Assembly (NCBI GenBank): GCA_958370785.1 | Contig: CATXKN010000009.1 | Location: 32,074 to 96,073 of the forward strand | From: an uncultured Collinsella sp. | GTDB lineage: Bacteria; Actinomycetota; Coriobacteriia; Coriobacteriales; Coriobacteriaceae | DNA length: 64,000 nt | Direction of reading: 5' to 3' | Shown here: positions 7,305 through 15,217 of the stretch, in pieces | How positions within the stretch are numbered: position 1 is the first letter of the stretch | Layout of the letters: every line of letters begins with the position of its first letter | Position numbers and translations under genes: made by a program | Notes under the pieces: generated by a model | Databases searched by the model: none | The model's input: the letters and a program-made list of their open reading frames with translations, nothing else | Told to the model about the DNA's origin: nothing

Positions 7305-9797
7305 TTACACCTGTGAGACGGTTGAGCGCAGGCTGGCAAAACAGCCTACCCGTGCCGTCTGCGCGAGGCGAGCGCGAGCGATGGCGGCCTGACCGTAGGC
7401 GATGCAGCCGTCGTTGACGGGCACGGCGTGGGGGACAAAGACGGCAAGACCGGCGTCTTTGAGTTCGTGGGTAAGGAGCTGAAGCAAAAGCCGGTTCATG
7501 AACACACCGCCCGAGAGCGCGACAGTATCGAGACCCTCGCGATCACAAATCTCGTACGCGACGTGGGTCGTGGCGTGCGTAATGGCGATGTGAAATCCGA
7601 GGGCGAGCCTGTCGGCCGGCGCGCCTGCCTCGATTCCATTCAGAAGAGCTTCGATGAGCGGTTGGGGGTCCAAGATGGGGGAGTCGTTGGCAGACGTGAG
7701 TGCGCCTGTATGATTGCCGTCGAGACGAACGGTCTTACCACCGAGCGCGCGCCAGGCGGCGGCTTCGAGTTCGATGGCAGGCTCGCCTTCGTAGGTTGCC
7801 TGCCCGCAAATGCCCAAAACTGCAGCGGCGGCGTCAAAGAGGCGCCCCATACTGCTCGTGCGTGGGCTGTTGATGTTCCGCTCGATCATCGTAGTCGTGA
7901 TGTTGCGCGTTTGCTCGTCGAGGGTGCTCAATAGTCCCGCGGCACCCGGGTGCTCGAGCAGGCCGAGCTCGCTCAGCAAGGCAAAGGAATTGCGCCGGGC
8001 ATCGCGTACGGATGCGGCGCCGCCGGGGAGCGCCCAGGTGCGCAGGTGCGCGGCGCGTTCAAAATCGGCAAGGCCGGCGACAAGGAACTCGCCGCCCCAA
8101 ATGGCTCCGTCGGTGCCGGCGCCGGTGCCGTCAAAGGCGATGCCAAGGACGCGCGCGTCGGTTGTAAGCTGGCCCGCGGCGATAGCCTCGGCCATTACGC
8201 TCGCGATATGCGCATGATGGTGTTGGACTTCGATAAGCGGCATGCCCTGTTCTTGCGCCTGTTCGCGCGCCCACTGGCTCGACAGATAGCTGGGATGCAT
8301 GTCGCATGCCAAGGCGGCGGGCGCCAGGTCAAAGAGGTTTTCCAGACGCAAGCGCGCGGCGCTCCAGGCATCGAAGGTCTCGCCGTTTTCGACATCGCCG
8401 ATATGCTGCGACACAAAACAGGTTGCCTCGCCGTTCGCATCCTCGCGTGTGAATGCGATCGTTGCCTTTTGCTGCGGCCCGCAGGCGAGCACGCAGGGCG
8501 TGACGGCGTCGAATGCCGGCAGCGGCAACGGCCGAGGCGCATATCCGCGTGCGCGACGCACAGGCATGACGGTGCCGTCGACCACACGTACCACGGAGTC
8601 GTCGTAGCGTGAGAGAATCGCACGGTCGTTACCAAGTAGCGCGTCGGCGATGCCGGCGGCAACAAGATGTTTCCATGCAAGGGCATCGTCGGTCTCGATG
8701 GGCTCTTCGCTCAGGTTTCCGCTGGTCATGACCAGCGCGTGCATGTCATGCGACGCGGCAGCTGCAAGCAGCAGATGCTGAAGCGGTGTATAGGGGAGCA
8801 TGACGCCGAGCTCGGGTAGATCGTGCGCGACGGATGGCGCAAGTGTAGGGGCGTCGGGGGAATCTCCCTCGCCAACAGCACGCCGGCGCAACAGCACAAT
8901 GGGGCGAATGCTGCCGGACAGCAAGCCGCGCTCAACGTCGTTGACATGGCATAGGCGTTCAGTATCGGCAAGGCTGCGCACCATAACGGCAAGCGGCTTG
9001 TTGCTGCGGCGCTTGCGACGGCGCAGCTCGACCACCGCCTGCTCATTGGCGGCGTCGCAGGCCAGATGGAATCCGCCCAGACCCTTGATGGCGACGATAC
9101 CGCCGCTGGCCAGCAGTTCAACACAGCGGTCAATAATGGCATCGCTGGTTTCGCGCGTGCTGCCGACGGCTGGCGTCGCCCCCGAGCCCTCGAGCTCCAT
9201 GTCGCCCGCCGCCTCGCGCCAGGTAATATGTGGCCCGCAGTCAAAGCAGGCATCGGGCTGCGCATGAAAGCGCCGGTCAAGCGGGTCGCCATACTCTGCG
9301 GCGCACTCGGGGCACATGGGAAAGCAATCCATCGACGTGGCCGCTCGGTCATAAGGTAGCGAGCGAATGATGGTAAAGCGCGGTCCGCAATTGGTGCAGT
9401 TGATGAAGGGGTAGTGATAGCGTCGGTCGGCGGGGTCGAACAGTTCGCGCAGACAGTCGTCACAGGTGGCGATATCGGGGGAGATGAGCGTCGTGTGCAT
9501 GGTCTGATCCTGCGACGCTACGATACGAAAGGCCTGCTCATCGTCAGCATCCCAAACGTCGGGCTCCAGGTCTGCAACAGCGACATGCTCAACGCGGGCC
9601 GCGGCAGGCGCGTGCTCCGACAGCGCGGCGACAAAGCCGTCGAGCGCCTCGACCGAAGCATGCGCCTCGATGTGCACGCCATCGCCCGCGTTGAGCACCC
9701 AGCCGCAGATGCCATGCGCCATAGCCTCGCGATACACAAATGGCCGCATGCCAACGCCCTGCACAATGCCCGTCACATGAATATGCACATGCCGCAT
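7305..9797 (-). CDS. hypF: Carbamoyltransferase HypF
   Basis: HypF uses carbamoyl phosphate and ATP to carbamoylate the C-terminal Cys of HypE. The 830-residue protein has an acylphosphatase domain (GIVQGVGMRPFVYREA), two zinc-finger pairs (CDDCLREL...NCTNCGPR and CPECAAEY...CFDCGP), a YrdC-like domain (KGLGGFHLACDA), and a C-terminal Kae1-like domain with the metal motif HHHAHI. The ATG at 9797 follows GGAGGG at ideal spacing; a start 15 bases upstream has weaker support. It lies 29 bp after nikR in the same orientation. Confidence 0.96.
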   Translation of the reverse strand: MRHVHIHVTGIVQGVGMRPFVYREAMAHGICGWVLNAGDGVHIEAHASVEALDGFVAALSEHAPAAARVEHVAVADLEPDVWDADDEQAFRIVASQDQTMHTTLISPDIATCDDCLRELFDPADRRYHYPFINCTNCGPRFTIIRSLPYDRAATSMDCFPMCPECAAEYGDPLDRRFHAQPDACFDCGPHITWREAAGDMELEGSGATPAVGSTRETSDAIIDRCVELLASGGIVAIKGLGGFHLACDAANEQAVVELRRRKRRSNKPLAVMVRSLADTERLCHVNDVERGLLSGSIRPIVLLRRRAVGEGDSPDAPTLAPSVAHDLPELGVMLPYTPLQHLLLAAAASHDMHALVMTSGNLSEEPIETDDALAWKHLVAAGIADALLGNDRAILSRYDDSVVRVVDGTVMPVRRARGYAPRPLPLPAFDAVTPCVLACGPQQKATIAFTREDANGEATCFVSQHIGDVENGETFDAWSAARLRLENLFDLAPAALACDMHPSYLSSQWAREQAQEQGMPLIEVQHHHAHIASVMAEAIAAGQLTTDARVLGIAFDGTGAGTDGAIWGGEFLVAGLADFERAAHLRTWALPGGAASVRDARRNSFALLSELGLLEHPGAAGLLSTLDEQTRNITTTMIERNINSPRTSSMGRLFDAAAAVLGICGQATYEGEPAIELEAAAWRALGGKTVRLDGNHTGALTSANDSPILDPQPLIEALLNGIEAGAPADRLALGFHIAITHATTHVAYEICDREGLDTVALSGGVFMNRLLLQLLTHELKDAGLAVFVPHAVPVNDGCIAYGQAAIARARLAQTARVGCFASLRSTVSQV

Positions 9798-9826
9798 GCG
9801 ACCCTCCTTCATTGAAGTGTGTGCTG

Positions 9827-10321
9827 TTAGAGCCCCAGGCTTTGCTTGGTGGCGGCGCAGGTGAGCTCGCCGTGCTTAACGCCGCGCAGCCCCAGCAACC
9901 GGTCCGCCAGCTCGTAGACGCGTTTGCCGCGACCTTTGAGCGCCAGAATCTCCAGGCAGTTGTGGTGGTCCAGATGCACGTGCATGGTCGAGACAATCTC
10001 GTCGGTGTAGTCGTGCTGCACCTCGTCCAGACGGCGCGTCAGATCGCCGGTATGGTGGTCGTAGATCATGGTGAGCGAACCGATGACCTGCTCGTCGGGC
10101 GTGCGCATCTGCTCCTTGGCGATCGAGGCGCGAATCAGATCGCGTACGGCCTCGGAACGGTTGGCCACGTCACCGCGGCGCGCGATCTGCTCGTCAAAGC
10201 GGCGCAGCAGGTCGTCGGGCGCGGTGACCGAAAAGCGGACCAGCTCGGAGCTGGGGCCGCTGCAGCGGCAGCTCACATCGTCGTTCGCGCCGTGATCGTG
10301 CGCGTGCTCGTGCTCGGCCAC
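9827..10321 (-). CDS. nikR: Nickel-responsive regulator NikR
   Basis: Ribbon-helix-helix repressor with a C-terminal ACT-like nickel-binding domain; 164 residues. The RHH part is ELVRFSVTAPDDLLRRFDEQI with RSEAVRDLIR. The metal-binding segment has the NikR spacing of His and Cys (HVHLDHHNCLEI). The N-terminus has an extra His/Cys-rich tract (HEHAHDHG, then CRC) absent from most NikR proteins, which could add metal binding. It sits at the head of the hyp genes, so nickel probably sets the maturation supply. No clear GTATGA-type operator is seen upstream. Confidence 0.92.
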   Translation of the reverse strand: MAEHEHAHDHGANDDVSCRCSGPSSELVRFSVTAPDDLLRRFDEQIARRGDVANRSEAVRDLIRASIAKEQMRTPDEQVIGSLTMIYDHHTGDLTRRLDEVQHDYTDEIVSTMHVHLDHHNCLEILALKGRGKRVYELADRLLGLRGVKHGELTCAATKQSLGL

Positions 10322-10322
10322 G

Positions 10323-10571
10323 TTACACCAGTTTCACAGAGCCGACGGAGTTGTGATCTGCCTCGATGGCCTCCTCGTAGCCCTCGAGCGCATCGTGCGC
10401 CTCGTGCAGCGCAGACATGGCGGCCTCGAGCTTGGCGCCGATGCGCTCCATGTCAAAGTTCTCGGTCGCATGCAGCAGCTGATGGCTCCACTCGTGAGCG
10501 AGCTCAATGGTGTCGTCGACCTGCTTGACGCTCATGGCAAGCTGGCTCATGTTCATTCCGACGTCATGCAT
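10323..10571 (-). CDS. Small helical protein of unknown function, first gene of the nikR-hyp operon
   Basis: 82-residue acidic protein, predicted almost wholly alpha-helical with heptad-like spacing (DDTIELAHEWSHQLLHA, KLEAAMSALHEAHDALEGYEEA). It contains five His, but no Cys or membrane segment. AAGGAG lies 7 bases before the ATG at 10571. It stops one base before nikR starts, so the two are surely co-transcribed. I do not recognise the family. Its place at the head of the hyp operon suggests a metal- or hydrogenase-related role, but this is inference only. Confidence 0.7.
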   Translation of the reverse strand: MHDVGMNMSQLAMSVKQVDDTIELAHEWSHQLLHATENFDMERIGAKLEAAMSALHEAHDALEGYEEAIEADHNSVGSVKLV

Positions 10572-10645
10572 GGGAGTCTCCTTTTGTACGGGGCGATACG
10601 GTGGTTCAGATTCTACTACGCCCGCCTTGGGCGCCGCCGCATAAG

Positions 10646-10681
10646 AAAACGGGTGCGAGTCCGTCTGACCCGCACCCGTTC
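10646..10681 (-). terminator. Terminator of trxA (minus strand)
   Basis: On the minus strand AACGGGTGCG pairs with CGCACCCGTT and is followed by TTTTC. It lies about 110 bp after the trxA stop and before the small gene that opens the nikR-hyp operon. Confidence 0.75.
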
Positions 10682-10791
10682 ACTGGGGGCTGTTTGTGTC
10701 TACCATACTATCCGTGGTCGCATGCCTTGCGTTTGGCACTCCGGCGAGCGGTGCGAAACCGCTCATGGACGGCAGACAGGTAACAAGCGTA

Positions 10792-11112
10792 TTACAGATG
10801 TTTCTCCAGCAGTGCCTGAAGCCTTGCCTTGGGTAAGGCGCCGACCGAGCGGTCGACCTCCTCGCCGTTCTTAAAGACGATCAGCGTGGGGATGCTCATG
10901 ACGCCAAACTTCATGGCCAGGTCCTGGTTGTCGTCGACGTTGCACTTGGCCACAGCCAGCTTGCCGGCCAGCTCGTCGGCAACCTCGTCTACGATGGGCG
11001 AGAGCGAGCGGCAGGGGCCACACCACGGGGCCCAAAAATCAACCAGTACGGGCAGGCTATCGTTGACGACAGCGTCGAAGTTCTCGGGGGTAATCTGCTT
11101 AATGTCAGCCAT
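10792..11112 (-). CDS. trxA: Thioredoxin
   Basis: Cytoplasmic disulfide reductase of 106 residues with the active site FWAPWCGPCRSL and the conserved cis-Pro in MSIPTLIVF. The ATG at 11112 follows GGAGG; longer in-frame starts up to 11196 add residues not found in thioredoxins. It is transcribed alone and ends at a terminator. Confidence 0.95.
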   Translation of the reverse strand: MADIKQITPENFDAVVNDSLPVLVDFWAPWCGPCRSLSPIVDEVADELAGKLAVAKCNVDDNQDLAMKFGVMSIPTLIVFKNGEEVDRSVGALPKARLQALLEKHL

Positions 11113-11248
11113 GGTGACCTCCATAATGCGACGCGGCTCGGCCGCGTAAAACTCAGTACGACCGTGCTTATACCCAGCGGCTCGTAAAGCAACCACTCGC
11201 GGGCGGCTCTTTTATATAATGGTGGGCACGCAAACGATTGGAGAGCGC

Positions 11249-11824
11249 ATGCCCACGTCACAAAGCCAGAAAAAAGAAGCCATCGCTCAGGCGACCGAGC
11301 AGGAGCTCGCATCGCTCGCGGGCCGTGGCGTGCGTATCGCGGGCAACGCGTGCTCGCCGATTGTGCTGGTCAAAGGCGATTTAGACGATGCCGAGCGTGC
11401 GGGTGGCGAGCTGGCTGCCGGCGCGGATGGCGCCGCGTTGCGCAAGGCGCTCGGCGCTATCGGATATGCCCCCGAGGACTTTTGTGTGCTGGCAAGCGTT
11501 GCCGGCGCGGGCGACGGAGCGGTCGCGGCGGGCGAGGCCCTGACGTGCGACCTGTTCCGTGAGGCGCTGGAGACCTTGGACCCCGAGGCGGTGCTGCTGC
11601 TGGACAACAGTGCGGCCGATGTCATGCGCGAGACCTATGCCGATATGCTTGTGGCAATTGATGACTTTGACACCGCCATGCTTAAGCCCGGCCTGGTCGC
11701 CCATGTGCAGGGGCGCCGCGTGCTTGCGCTCGACGGTTTTGAGGCGGCGCTCACCGACAAGGCCGCCAAGCAGCGCATGTGGGCCTACATTAAGCAGCTG
11801 ACCCCGGCGGCTGCACCGCTGTAG
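11249..11824 (+). CDS. Uracil-DNA-glycosylase-fold protein lacking catalytic motifs (tentative)
   Basis: 191-residue soluble protein. Its middle part (GADGAALRKALGAIGYAPEDFCVL, read in two halves) and the later DPEAVLLLDNSAADVM and AKQRMWAYIKQL resemble, in order and spacing, the family 4/5 UDG segments that follow the active site. The N-terminal uracil-pocket motif (GEAPG-type) is absent and there are no Cys pairs for a [4Fe-4S] cluster. It therefore looks like a non-catalytic member of the fold. The ATG at 11249 follows TTGGAGAG. It converges on the histidine kinase gene with an 18-bp gap. Confidence in the family is moderate. Confidence 0.55.
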   Translation: MPTSQSQKKEAIAQATEQELASLAGRGVRIAGNACSPIVLVKGDLDDAERAGGELAAGADGAALRKALGAIGYAPEDFCVLASVAGAGDGAVAAGEALTCDLFREALETLDPEAVLLLDNSAADVMRETYADMLVAIDDFDTAMLKPGLVAHVQGRRVLALDGFEAALTDKAAKQRMWAYIKQLTPAAAPL

Positions 11825-11842
11825 CGAGGCTGGCGGCAGCCC

Positions 11843-13120
11843 CTACATTACGGCGCGCAGCTCAAACCGGTCGCCGTTAATGCGGAACTGGCAGTTGCCG
11901 TTCATACGCTCGACGGCAAGCTTAATGCTCTTGGTGCCAAAGCCGTGCCCAGTGTGCTGAGCCACGGGCATGCCGTCGACCATGTGCGGCGCACGGCCAA
12001 ACGTGTTGGAAACCAGCAATAGAAGCTGACCGTCTTCGTAGCGAAGGTCCAGGTCGACAAACCGCTTGCCTTCGGGGGCGGCGCTCGCCGCGGCGATGGC
12101 ATTGTCCAGGGCGTTCGATACCACGCTGAACAGATCGACATCGCCCACGTGGACGGTTTCGGGCACGGCGGCGCGCAGGTCGGCGGTGATGCCGCGCGCG
12201 TTGATGTCCGCGGAAAGCGACGAGAGCGCAATGTTGACCGTTTCGTTGGCGCAGTAGCGGCGCACGGCGGTGCGGTCGTTGGTCTCGCAGAGCGCGTCGA
12301 TGCGCTCGAGCGCCTCATCGGTGTGACCCTCTTCGATCAGGGCCGCTAGACCGCGCAGGTAGTGGCGCATGTCGTGACGGAGAACCGAGAGCTCGCGTCC
12401 GGACTGGCGCCAGGCTTCGAGCTCTTTGATGGCCGCGCTGTCGCGGGTCGCGAGCATCCAGCGCTCGCGCTCGGCGATTTCCTTTGCCTCGTATTCGCGA
12501 AGGTAGACGGCAAGAAACATAAGGTAGAAGGCGCAGAGGGCGAACGCCAAAAACTCAACGGTTACCACCGAGCCCGAGTGGAAGAGCGTGGTGTAGACGT
12601 TGGTGGCGTAGTCGAAGATGTAGTAGACGAGCGGCAGGATGAGCAGAATCTCCAACTCGGTGGGGCTTTTGATCGCTAGGCGGAGGCCAATGTCGCTTGC
12701 CCAATGCAGCAAGACGGCAAAGACGCCGAGCGTGGTGATGATGCGCGCCACGTAGTACGCGACTTGCGAATCGGTGGCGGCGAATGCGGCGATGCCCATC
12801 CAGTTGCTAAACTGGCAGCTCAGGTAGGCACTGGTAACGCCCAGGATGGCGAGCAGCGGACTCAGGCGATAGCGTACGCACAGGTAGACGACAAGCGGCA
12901 GATGCACGACGAGCGGATAGACCTGTCGGGCAAACAGCTCACCACCGACGAGGTTGGCAATCGCAAAAGCGGTGCCGGTTACGGCGCCGACCCCCACCAG
13001 TTCGAGCGAATGGCGGCGGTTGATCTCGATACCGCACAGCGCCGCCGAGGCAAAGACGCCAAAGAGCAACGTCGTCGCATGGTGGATTGCCCAAAGTACC
13101 AGTTCTGCCGAGGACAGCAT
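11843..13120 (-). CDS. Sensor histidine kinase, GHKL/AgrC-like
   Basis: 425-residue membrane kinase. The N-terminal half is a run of about six hydrophobic segments; the C-terminal half has the phosphoacceptor region LSVLRHDMRHYLRGL, the N-box SVVSNALDNAIAAA and the G-box GHGFGTKSIKLAVERMNG. This is the pattern of AgrC/ComD-like peptide-sensing kinases with a GHKL ATPase. The start codon overlaps the stop of the upstream LytTR regulator (TAATG), so the pair is coupled. No AgrB, AgrD or peptide gene is seen next to it, so the signal is unknown. Confidence 0.88.
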   Translation of the reverse strand: MLSSAELVLWAIHHATTLLFGVFASAALCGIEINRRHSLELVGVGAVTGTAFAIANLVGGELFARQVYPLVVHLPLVVYLCVRYRLSPLLAILGVTSAYLSCQFSNWMGIAAFAATDSQVAYYVARIITTLGVFAVLLHWASDIGLRLAIKSPTELEILLILPLVYYIFDYATNVYTTLFHSGSVVTVEFLAFALCAFYLMFLAVYLREYEAKEIAERERWMLATRDSAAIKELEAWRQSGRELSVLRHDMRHYLRGLAALIEEGHTDEALERIDALCETNDRTAVRRYCANETVNIALSSLSADINARGITADLRAAVPETVHVGDVDLFSVVSNALDNAIAAASAAPEGKRFVDLDLRYEDGQLLLLVSNTFGRAPHMVDGMPVAQHTGHGFGTKSIKLAVERMNGNCQFRINGDRFELRAVM

Positions 13121-13842
13121 TAGCGTCTCCCGCCCTCGAACCGCACCGCAAAGTAGGCGTCTTGGAATCCCTGCTTGCAGCTGCGCGCGAGCGGTATGCA
13201 CGCGCCCGAGCGCATGACGATTTCCGTGCGATTGAAGTGGTCGATGTTGCGCAGATTGACCTGGTAGCTGCGGTGGCACTTAAAGAAGGTCGCGTTTTGG
13301 GCCAGCCGGTCCTCGATGCTGCGGAACGGCTCGAGCGCCTCGATATCGCGGCCATCGCGCAGGTGGAAGATCACGTGCTTGTTGCGAGCCTCGGCATATT
13401 CGATATCGGATAGGCGCAGGGCATGGTAGCCAAAGGACGTCTTGATGACGAGCTCGTCGATCGCTGCCGGACGCAGGCTTGACAGCTCGTCGAGCAGTTG
13501 CGCCACGCGCTCGTAGGTCACGGGTTTGAGCAGGTAGTCGAAGGCGCGGACCTCGTAGGACTCAAGCGCGAACTCGGGCGATGAGGTCAGAAACACCAAG
13601 CGCACGGCGGTATCGGATTGGCGCAGCTCGCGGGCGGTATCCATGCCGTTGACGAGCGGCATGATCATGTCGAGCATGATAATGTCGGCGCGCGATGCGG
13701 CATGGCGTGCCAGCAGGTCTTCGCCGCGCGTAACGAGTGCAACATCGACCGCCGTACCCGTCTCGGTCGACCAGCGGTTGATCATGCGGTGCAGGTTATC
13801 TAGAAAGGCGACGTCGTCGTCGCAGGCGATGATTTTGAGCAT
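13120..13842 (-). CDS. Response regulator, LytTR family
   Basis: 240-residue regulator. The receiver domain starts MLKIIACDDD, with the phospho-Asp in IIMLDMIMP and Lys in YLLKPVTY. The C-terminal part is a LytTR DNA-binding domain (FFKCHRSYQVNLRNIDHF). The start at 13842 puts the acidic pocket at residues 8-10; upstream in-frame codons up to 13929 are not needed. Partner of the coupled GHKL kinase. Target genes cannot be told from the window. Confidence 0.92.
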   Translation of the reverse strand: MLKIIACDDDVAFLDNLHRMINRWSTETGTAVDVALVTRGEDLLARHAASRADIIMLDMIMPLVNGMDTARELRQSDTAVRLVFLTSSPEFALESYEVRAFDYLLKPVTYERVAQLLDELSSLRPAAIDELVIKTSFGYHALRLSDIEYAEARNKHVIFHLRDGRDIEALEPFRSIEDRLAQNATFFKCHRSYQVNLRNIDHFNRTEIVMRSGACIPLARSCKQGFQDAYFAVRFEGGRR

Positions 13843-14050
13843 ATTGGGCCCCCTTAGTACCTCGATTTTGCCACATCGTGCACGCGCCACCCGCGGGGGT
13901 GCGTTCCATTTGCGCCCCACGGTACGCAACTCGCGCCGAGCGGTATTGCGGTGGCGAAAGATGTCTCCTGTGCTATCGAGAGCTCAACTATCCTCAGCTT
14001 GCCAGTTCGAAAATGGACCCGCCGCATGATTGAATCTTTAATTCAACTTT

Positions 14051-14094
14051 ACACCTGGCTTTACAGCTGTCTTGTCAGCTGTAAAGCCAGGTGT
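14051..14094. promoter_or_regulatory. Large palindrome before nadA, likely NiaR operator
   Basis: Perfect 19-bp inverted repeat: ACACCTGGCTTTACAGCTG (14051-14069) and its complement at 14076-14094 around TCTTGT. It ends 41 bp before the nadA start and fills the regulatory part of the 293-bp gap. NiaR is encoded at the end of the same operon and is known to repress NAD synthesis genes, so autoregulation is the simplest reading. A transcript hairpin is the alternative. Confidence 0.7.
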
Positions 14095-14135
14095 CATACT
14101 AAAGCCCCAAGATTCGCCAAAAGAGAGGGGCCTTG

Positions 14136-15161
14136 ATGGCACAGAGCGCGAACACGGATGCATCGGAGCTTGCACGCGATATCGCGGCCGGCCTGGCATC
14201 GGCAACGACGGCAACGGAGCGCGCGGCATTGGTGCCCGCAGAGCTCGTCGAGGCCATTCAGCAACTAAAAACCCAACGTGACGCGGTGATCCTGGCGCAC
14301 TACTATGTGGCGCCCGAGGTCCAGGCTGTAGCCGATTACGTCGGCGACAGCTTCTACCTGGCAAAGCTCGCTAAGAGCCTGCCGCAGCAGACCATCGTGT
14401 TGTGCGGCGTGGAGTTTATGGGCGAAAGCGCCAAGCTGCTCAATCCCACCAAGACCGTGCTGCTGCCCGAGCCGGGTGCGGACTGCCCCATGGCGCACAT
14501 GGTCAAGCGCGAGACGGTCGATGCAGCGCGCGCCGAGTATGGCGACGACCTGGCCGTGGTGTGCTACGTCAACTCGACGGTCGAGATCAAGAGCTGGAGT
14601 GACGTGTGCGTTACCAGCTCTAACGCCGTCAAGATCGTCTCCGAGCTGCCGCAACAGCACATTTTGTTCATTCCCGACCAGAACCTGGGCCGCTTTGTGG
14701 CCGAGCAGGTGCCCCAAAAGCACGTCATCCTCAACAACGGCTACTGCCCGCGTCATCACATCATCACCGTCGAGCAGATCGTCGACGCGCAGGAGGCGCA
14801 CCCCGACGCGCTCGTGCTGGCGCACCCCGAGTGCAAGGCCGACGTCCTGGCCGAGGCCGACTACATCGGCTCTACTGCCGGCATCATCAAGTATGCCGAG
14901 GAGTCGGACGCCAGCGAGTTCATCATCGTGACGGTCCGCGGCGTGCTCTACGAGCTCGAGCGCCGCTGCCAGGGCACTGGCAAGAAGTTCTACTTCCCTG
15001 CGGTGCAGCCCACCTGCGTCAACATGGATCTCATCACGCTCGAAAAGCTCGTGCGCTGCCTGGAGACGGGCGAGGGCGAGGTGCAGATTGGCGTGTCGGA
15101 TGAGGCCGCCGATCAGGCCAAGCTCACGCTCGACCGCATGCTCGAGTACGCGGCGCGCTAG
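14136..15161 (+). CDS. nadA: Quinolinate synthase NadA
   Basis: Condenses iminoaspartate with dihydroxyacetone phosphate to quinolinate. 341 residues. The three [4Fe-4S] ligands are expected in VLCGVEFMGESAK, AHPECKADV and QPTCVNMD, all present. DAVILAHYYVAPEVQ marks the substrate site near the N-terminus. The ATG at 14136 follows AGAGAGGGG. First gene of nadABC-niaR. Confidence 0.96.
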   Translation: MAQSANTDASELARDIAAGLASATTATERAALVPAELVEAIQQLKTQRDAVILAHYYVAPEVQAVADYVGDSFYLAKLAKSLPQQTIVLCGVEFMGESAKLLNPTKTVLLPEPGADCPMAHMVKRETVDAARAEYGDDLAVVCYVNSTVEIKSWSDVCVTSSNAVKIVSELPQQHILFIPDQNLGRFVAEQVPQKHVILNNGYCPRHHIITVEQIVDAQEAHPDALVLAHPECKADVLAEADYIGSTAGIIKYAEESDASEFIIVTVRGVLYELERRCQGTGKKFYFPAVQPTCVNMDLITLEKLVRCLETGEGEVQIGVSDEAADQAKLTLDRMLEYAAR

Positions 15162-15165
15162 AACG

Positions 15166-15196
15166 ATGTGACATGAGGGGCGGTCCCTTATGCCAC
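15166..15196. repeat. Intra-operon palindrome between nadA and nadB (family D)
   Basis: ATGTGACATGAGGG and CCCTTATGCCACAT form a 14-bp imperfect inverted repeat with 12 matches and one G-U pair as RNA. It starts 5 bp after the nadA stop and ends before the nadB ribosome site. Confidence 0.6.
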
Positions 15197-15217
15197 ATTA
15201 CAAGGGAGAGGATTCCT

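Noticed and set aside
10260..10620. NikR operator before the nikR operon
   Set aside because: No GTATGA-like inverted half sites with suitable spacing were seen.
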